Assembly: GCA_009746045.1 (NCBI GenBank) | Contig: RPFO01000038.1 | Location: 1,317,576 to 1,381,575, forward strand | DNA: 64,000 nt | Direction: 5' to 3' | Source: Mesostigma viride | Taxonomy: Eukaryota > Streptophyta > Mesostigmatophyceae > Mesostigmatales > Mesostigmataceae | Shown here: positions 61,001 to 64,000 of the stretch, piece by piece | How the letters are laid out: every line of letters begins with the position of its first letter | Numbering within the stretch: the first letter of the stretch is position 1 | Notes under the pieces: generated by a model | The model's input: only the letters and a program-made list of their open reading frames with translations | Database searches by the model: none | What the model was told of the DNA's origin: nothing | Position numbers and translations under genes: made by a program

Positions 61001-64000
61001 CCGCGCGCGCGCAGGTCTGGTTCTACTCGATCGCGGGCGCGCGCGAGGGCCACCAGAAGCCGCTCATCAACCAGCGCGACTACCTGGGCACGGTTGACCA
61101 GGTGGGCCTCAACGAGCGCTTTGCCGCGGTGCTGGCGGAGGGCCGGCTGCAGCTGCACGTTATCGAGGCGGCCGCTGACCCGGGGGATGCGGAGTCACGC
61201 TTTTTCCCCGAGGACGGCCACGGCAACGCTGGGGACATCAGGTGAGGGGAGGGGGTGCCACGGTGATGCCTGCGTGGTGGTGGCCACTGCATGGGGCTTG
61301 TTAGGGGTGCTGGTGCTTGTTCAAGTGCTGGTGCTTGTTTGGAGTGTGCTGCTTTTGCAGTATGTGCTGGTTCTTGCGTGAGTGATGTGCTGGTGCTGGT
61401 GCGGTGAGCTGGCAGTCGGACACGCGCACGACACAGGTCCATGGACATGGGCAGGCAGCCGCCCGCAGTTAGAGTTCGGATGACTGCCCGTGCATGTGGT
61501 GGCTAGGGGTGGCACAGCGCAGTGGGTCCTTCCACGACCATGGCCCGCTAGACCGTGCTTGCAGTGTGGGCGGACTGGTTTGTTTGTGGTGAGCACGCAA
61601 GGTAAAGAGCTTGGTAACTGCTAGTAGTATGTCTTTCCCATGCATGGGTGCATAGATTAGCTGTTTTCCCTTGCATTACGTGGTGTATGAGAAGTACCAA
61701 AGCGCACATGAGTCTGAAACTCCATCTATGCTGGTGGTCAGATTGTTGTTTGGTCTCATGTGTAGCAATCTTCATAATCCCCTCTCCTGGTGTTCCTAAG
61801 CCTCCCATCATCCTTCCTCGTTACCCATCCCTGCTGTTCCTCTTATCTTCTCATGCGGCACCTGCCTTTCCCCTTGCAACCTGCAGCTGCGTGGGCATGA
61901 CAGCCTCCTTCCTTGTGTGGGGCACGCGCAAGGGCAGCATCCACTACTACTCCATCGCCGACGGCGCCTCGGTCAACGAGTACCGCCACGAGGGGGGCGG
62001 CATTGCAAAGTAGGCCCCCTTTGCCTTGGCTTGAGTTCCTATCCTACTAGACACCTGGGCACGTAGGTGCATATGGACGATGCACTCCCTTCTACGTCAT
62101 GTATCCATGTAAGGGCAGGGTCATCTGCTTCATGCAAGGTCAGCCCATGAGACGCGTTGGCGTCGTCTGCCGCTTGCCTGGGTGGGACACGGCATCCGGT
62201 GTATAGTGGCCTGTCCGTGGCTAGCTATATACTACTATATATATATTGAACTTGTCAGATTGAAGCGGTGCCCTTACTGCATTTAAAGGGCAAAGAGGGG
62301 GGGGGTGAAATACCTAGTAAGGCTCCCGCGTAGATGCACCTCGGTCACTGCGTCCTAGGTGGTTGCCTGGTGGTGCCACGCTAAATGGCATGGACATGGA
62401 CATGAGCACGTATTTCAGGGCCAGAGCACGCCGTTTTCCGTGGCTGTACGTTCCATCTGCTGCCGAGGGTACCTTCCATGGTAGGCATGGCAGGCACGGC
62501 ATAACGGCTCATGCACGCGATATGTCTGGGTTGCGCTTATGCCTGTGATATGCACACCCATCTCAGGTGACCAAGTGTATCTTGCGTGGCTCGTCTCGTA
62601 TGCCTGCATGTTTCATTTGCCTCGCTGTATGCTCAAGTACATACTTTGTGTGGACGTGTGTGTGTTTTGGGTACTAACTTGTCTACGTCTATGTCCATCT
62701 ACCTCTTGATGCGCATCCACCCATACATACTCATGGTCGCGTGCAGGATCTACCCGAACCCACTGGGCACGCGGCTCATCTTTGTGGATGACGCGTACGT
62801 CTGCCGGCTCTACAACCCCATCAACGATCAGGTGGGTGCAGGGCCTCCCGCGTAGTTCGCCCTGCTTTTGTGGGCCCTTTTTGTTTGCGCTCCTGCGGGC
62901 TACCTCTTGATGCTGAAATTCACAGGTGTCGCGCCCCCCCAGGACAGCCTTGGGGCTGGGTGTGTCATTTGTTTAGGGGTACCTGTGCAGGCACATGACT
63001 GGCAGCAGTCATTGTCGCCGGTGCTTCATAGGAATAAAAACCAGTTGGGCCTACCTTCTGGAACTGGCCCTCGATCTGATCTGGCTGCGCTCTTGGTGTG
63101 CGGTTGTAGATTGTCAATGGTTATATGAAAAAGTCTGCCCTGTCCCCTCCTTTCCTTGTGTCCTTGCGCCAAGACAAGCGGCCATCCAGTTTCCACGGTC
63201 CCGCATCGTGGCTGAGCTCATGGCCGCCTACATCCTCTTTGGGCTTACCCCCCTGCCCCGCTTCCCCCAAGCGCAGGTGTGTGACATCCTTGACTTCAAC
63301 GGCAGCGCCACGGCCGTGTTGTGGGACGCGTTTGACACCAGCTGCTTCGTGCTGGTCGCCAGCAACGAGGTGCGTGCCACGCTGACAGGGGACGGAATGT
63401 GCACTACCCTCGTGGGGGAGGGGATGGATGGATGGATGGATGAGGTAGCTCGTCGAGGGTTGTTGCCCCGAGGGCAACTCATGGGCATAGGGGGCCCAGG
63501 CAACAGCTGGCGGCAGAGCCCCTGTTGTGTCGGCTATTGGTAGAGGACATGGCTGTCTGGGCTCCAACGCCTTTTTCCCTTGGCGGGGGGGATCCGACGT
63601 TACCATGGGTGGGTGGGTGAGGGTGCTGAAGTGCAAGATGGGTCCCATGGACACTCCCCATCAATGCACCATTGTATGAGAAGTTAAGTGCCTTGTCAAG
63701 CGGATGGACGGCACTGCTTTCATCGGCTTCCTGCCGCGCTGACCCTGCACCCGGACATGACCCATGGGGTATCGTCAACACCTGGGCAAGCAGAGGCAGG
63801 GATGCTCGCCTCTGGGAATTCTACCTCGGTGCCTGGATGTCATGCCACAGCCTTTGTTTGTTTCTCATCCAATGTTATTAAATCTTTGGTTGGTTTCCAC
63901 CATGGTTGCCCATCTCCTCGCCCTGGTTGTGCTTGCAGCTGCACGTGTTCGCCTACGCTGCGGTGACCACCAAGGGGCCGTACATCAAGTTCCTGGGCTC
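52027..64000 (+). CDS. IFT144: IFT144 / WDR19, intraflagellar transport complex A subunit (5' part)
   Basis: IFT144 is a core subunit of IFT-A, which drives retrograde transport in cilia and admits membrane proteins to the cilium. The joined exons give about 627 residues that follow the known human WDR19 sequence order through the N-terminal WD40 propellers: FAW at the start, [90 protein letters not shown] and WDAF. The C-terminal TPR region lies beyond the window. The start is set at an ATG directly followed by the donor GTATGC. All 17 introns keep phase. Two have GC donors. Two have exon-end duplications. Exons are listed separately. Confidence 0.96.
52177..52275 (+). CDS. IFT144: IFT144 exon 2
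   Basis: Residues 2-34, [20 protein letters not shown] to FLASAGPQ, the first WD40 blade. The donor is CAG|GCAAGT, a GC donor. Phase 0. Confidence 0.9.
52461..52520 (+). CDS. IFT144: IFT144 exon 3
   Basis: Residues 35-54, [20 protein letters not shown], matching the blade strand IVKIFDRHGQ in human WDR19. Acceptor CTTGCAG, donor CAG|GTAATG. Confidence 0.93.
52521..53120 (+). other. IFT144 intron 3, nothing recognised
   Basis: AT-richer than the exons, with no repeat or coding similarity. Confidence 0.65.
53121..53233 (+). CDS. IFT144: IFT144 exon 4
   Basis: Residues 55-91 plus two bases. [20 protein letters not shown] matches CVAMDWDKDGDVLAVIAE. Acceptor CTGGCAG, donor AG|GTACGG. Confidence 0.95.
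53289..54296. repeat. Composite 34/40/29-bp minisatellite in IFT144 intron 4
   Basis: About 29 copies share the core TAGTGCTGCACTGGTGGCTG then TTCCA. The first block uses a 34-bp unit with GTACTCCCC, the second a 40-bp unit with GCTCGACAACATTTG, and 29-bp units (GCTC only) are interspersed from 53,866. Confidence 0.97.
54592..54655 (+). CDS. IFT144: IFT144 exon 5
   Basis: Residues 92-113, [20 protein letters not shown], matching SCIYLWDANTNKTSQLD. The donor AAG|GCAAGT is the second GC donor. The phase-2 join is exact. Confidence 0.94.
55098..55196 (+). CDS. IFT144: IFT144 exon 6
   Basis: Residues 114-146. [20 protein letters not shown] matches [20 protein letters not shown]. Acceptor ATGCGCAG, donor AAG|GTGGGT. 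Confidence 0.97.
55197..55760 (+). other. IFT144 intron 6, nothing recognised
   Basis: A C-rich acceptor tract is present. No other feature. Confidence 0.65.
55761..55889 (+). CDS. IFT144: IFT144 exon 7
   Basis: Residues 147-189. [20 protein letters not shown] and [17 protein letters not shown] match [36 protein letters not shown] almost throughout. Donor CAG|GTGAGG. Confidence 0.98.
55890..56334 (+). other. IFT144 intron 7, nothing recognised
   Basis: No repeats and no coding similarity seen. Confidence 0.65.
56335..56532 (+). CDS. IFT144: IFT144 exon 8
   Basis: Residues 190-255. [19 protein letters not shown] matches ESMISVVLGKKTLFFLNL. The donor AAG|GTGAGC is copied four times downstream at 95-bp steps. 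Confidence 0.95.
56506..56915. repeat. 95-bp array containing exon 8 end and donor, 5 copies
   Basis: ATGGCGTTCCAGGAGAAGTA starts at 56,506 (in the exon), 56,601, 56,696, 56,791 and 56,886 (one mismatch), exactly 95 bp apart. The second and third copies keep the donor GTGAGC; the fourth and fifth have GGGAGC. Use of a later donor would shift the frame. Confidence 0.97.
57581..57706 (+). CDS. IFT144: IFT144 exon 9
   Basis: Residues 256-297. [20 protein letters not shown] matches NWYGDGYIMIGFSHGCFVVI. Acceptor TCTTGCAG, donor CAG|GTGAGT. Confidence 0.98.
57707..58425 (+). other. IFT144 intron 9
   Basis: GATACACCAGG and GGTTAGTTCCAAATA recur near the donor, so the exon end ATACACCAG is again echoed. 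A run of about 18 C followed by AG at 58,288-58,307 looks like an acceptor but is not the one used by exon 10. Confidence 0.6.
58426..58527 (+). CDS. IFT144: IFT144 exon 10
   Basis: Residues 298-331. [20 protein letters not shown] matches [20 protein letters not shown]. Acceptor GGTGACAG, donor AAG|GTGAGC. Confidence 0.96.
59166..59240 (+). CDS. IFT144: IFT144 exon 11
   Basis: Residues 332-356, ending [12 protein letters not shown], matching GLGTLSWTDDGQ. Acceptor ACGCAG, donor CAG|GTGGGT. Confidence 0.95.
59596..59888. repeat. 42-bp minisatellite in IFT144 intron 11
   Basis: Six to seven copies of a unit holding TTGCAGCAACCACCCAACTC and CTTCTAG at 42-bp steps (59,641, 59,683, 59,725 and so on). 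Each unit carries an acceptor-like TTGCAG. Confidence 0.95.
60023..60160 (+). CDS. IFT144: IFT144 exon 12
   Basis: Residues 357-402. [20 protein letters not shown] and [12 protein letters not shown] match [20 protein letters not shown] and IAYLTSLLEVTV. Acceptor CTGCCAG, donor CAG|GTATGG. Confidence 0.97.
60503..60589 (+). CDS. IFT144: IFT144 exon 13
   Basis: Residues 403-431. [13 protein letters not shown] matches LYHLAVGMNNR. The donor CAG|GTGGGT and exon end recur twice downstream at 39-bp steps. Confidence 0.95.
60566..60680. repeat. 39-bp array containing exon 13 end and donor, 3 copies
   Basis: GTGGCACTGGGGATGAACAA starts at 60,566 (exon), 60,605 and 60,644. Each copy keeps CCAG|GTGGGTGGGTGA. 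The step is a multiple of three but an in-frame TGA follows the first donor. Confidence 0.97.
61015..61241 (+). CDS. IFT144: IFT144 exon 14
   Basis: Residues 432-506 plus two bases. [28 protein letters not shown] and [10 protein letters not shown] match [28 protein letters not shown] and GKVQLHLIES. Acceptor CGCGCAG, donor AG|GTGAGG. Confidence 0.97.
61242..61886 (+). other. IFT144 intron 14
   Basis: GTGCTGGTGCTTGTT-type short repeats lie at 61,308-61,405. Otherwise nothing is recognised. Confidence 0.65.
61887..62009 (+). CDS. IFT144: IFT144 exon 15
   Basis: Residues 507-547 plus two bases. [20 protein letters not shown] matches [21 protein letters not shown]. Donor AA|GTAGGC. Confidence 0.96.
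62010..62746 (+). other. IFT144 intron 15, nothing recognised
   Basis: A short TATA run (62,226-62,247) and no other feature. Confidence 0.65.
62747..62831 (+). CDS. IFT144: IFT144 exon 16
   Basis: [20 protein letters not shown] and LYNPINDQ match [20 protein letters not shown] and PVNDAT. Acceptor GCGTGCAG, donor CAG|GTGGGT. Confidence 0.97.
62832..63276 (+). other. IFT144 intron 16, nothing recognised
   Basis: No repeats or coding similarity. Confidence 0.65.
63277..63369 (+). CDS. IFT144: IFT144 exon 17
   Basis: [20 protein letters not shown] matches [21 protein letters not shown]. Acceptor AGCGCAG, donor GAG|GTGCGT. Confidence 0.96.
63370..63938 (+). other. IFT144 intron 17, nothing recognised
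   Basis: A GGAT tetranucleotide run at 63,421-63,442 only. Confidence 0.65.
63939..64000 (+). CDS. IFT144: IFT144 exon 18 (cut by window end)
   Basis: [20 protein letters not shown] matches [20 protein letters not shown]. Acceptor GCTTGCAG. The exon continues past the window. Confidence 0.95.
   Translation, partial: MHVFAYAAVTTKGPYIKFLG

Overview
The window is eukaryotic nuclear DNA from an organism with a motile or sensory cilium. It holds parts of two large, intron-rich ciliary genes arranged head to head. The minus strand from about 50,008 down past position 1 encodes a giant, divergent dynein heavy chain; 42 exons can be placed and the C-terminus lies outside the window. The plus strand from about 52,027 to the end encodes IFT144/WDR19, a WD-repeat protein of intraflagellar transport complex A; 18 exons can be placed and the 3' half lies outside. 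About 2 kb of intergenic DNA separates the two start codons and should contain both promoters. GC-rich exons, GTGAGY/GTGCGT donors, TGCAG acceptors, long minisatellite-filled introns and an internal TTTAGGG tract suit a flagellate green alga (chlorophyte), but the species cannot be named and another GC-rich flagellate lineage is possible.

Dynein gene, read 5' to 3' (high to low coordinates): a disordered N-terminal extension and tail (exons 1-7, 50,008-38,145), linker (exon 8), AAA1 and the AAA2 P-loop (exon 10), AAA2 and AAA3 (exon 11), AAA4 (exons 13-20), stalk coiled coil and microtubule-binding domain (exons 21-30), AAA5 (exons 31-36) and AAA6 (exons 37-42). About 5,080 residues are visible. 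Splice phases agree at every junction I could place, except that one exon is unresolved between 23,079 and 22,147. AAA1, normally the motor ATPase, has Lys in place of the Walker B Asp and lacks the sensor-I Asn. The AAA4 P-loop has Arg for Lys. AAA2 and AAA3 P-loops and the microtubule-binding region are retained. This looks like an expressed dynein with an altered motor rather than a decayed gene, but that is inference.

IFT144: the exons join in phase and follow the known order of the WD40 part of the family. The first coding exon appears to hold only the ATG, and two introns have GC donors.

The main new pattern lies in the introns. At about ten exons, in both genes, the last bases of the exon together with the 5' splice site are copied, often in tandem, into the start of the following intron (for example 95 bp x 5 at 56,506, 39 bp x 3 at 60,566, 66 bp at 20,855, 35 bp x 6 at 21,755, 27 bp at 9,635, about 23 bp x 13 at 1-325). 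Other introns carry unrelated arrays: a 2.35-kb heptamer array, tetranucleotide G-rich arrays, and 12-, 42-, 43-, 57- and 67-bp minisatellites. No transposase, reverse transcriptase, tRNA, rRNA or CRISPR array was recognised.
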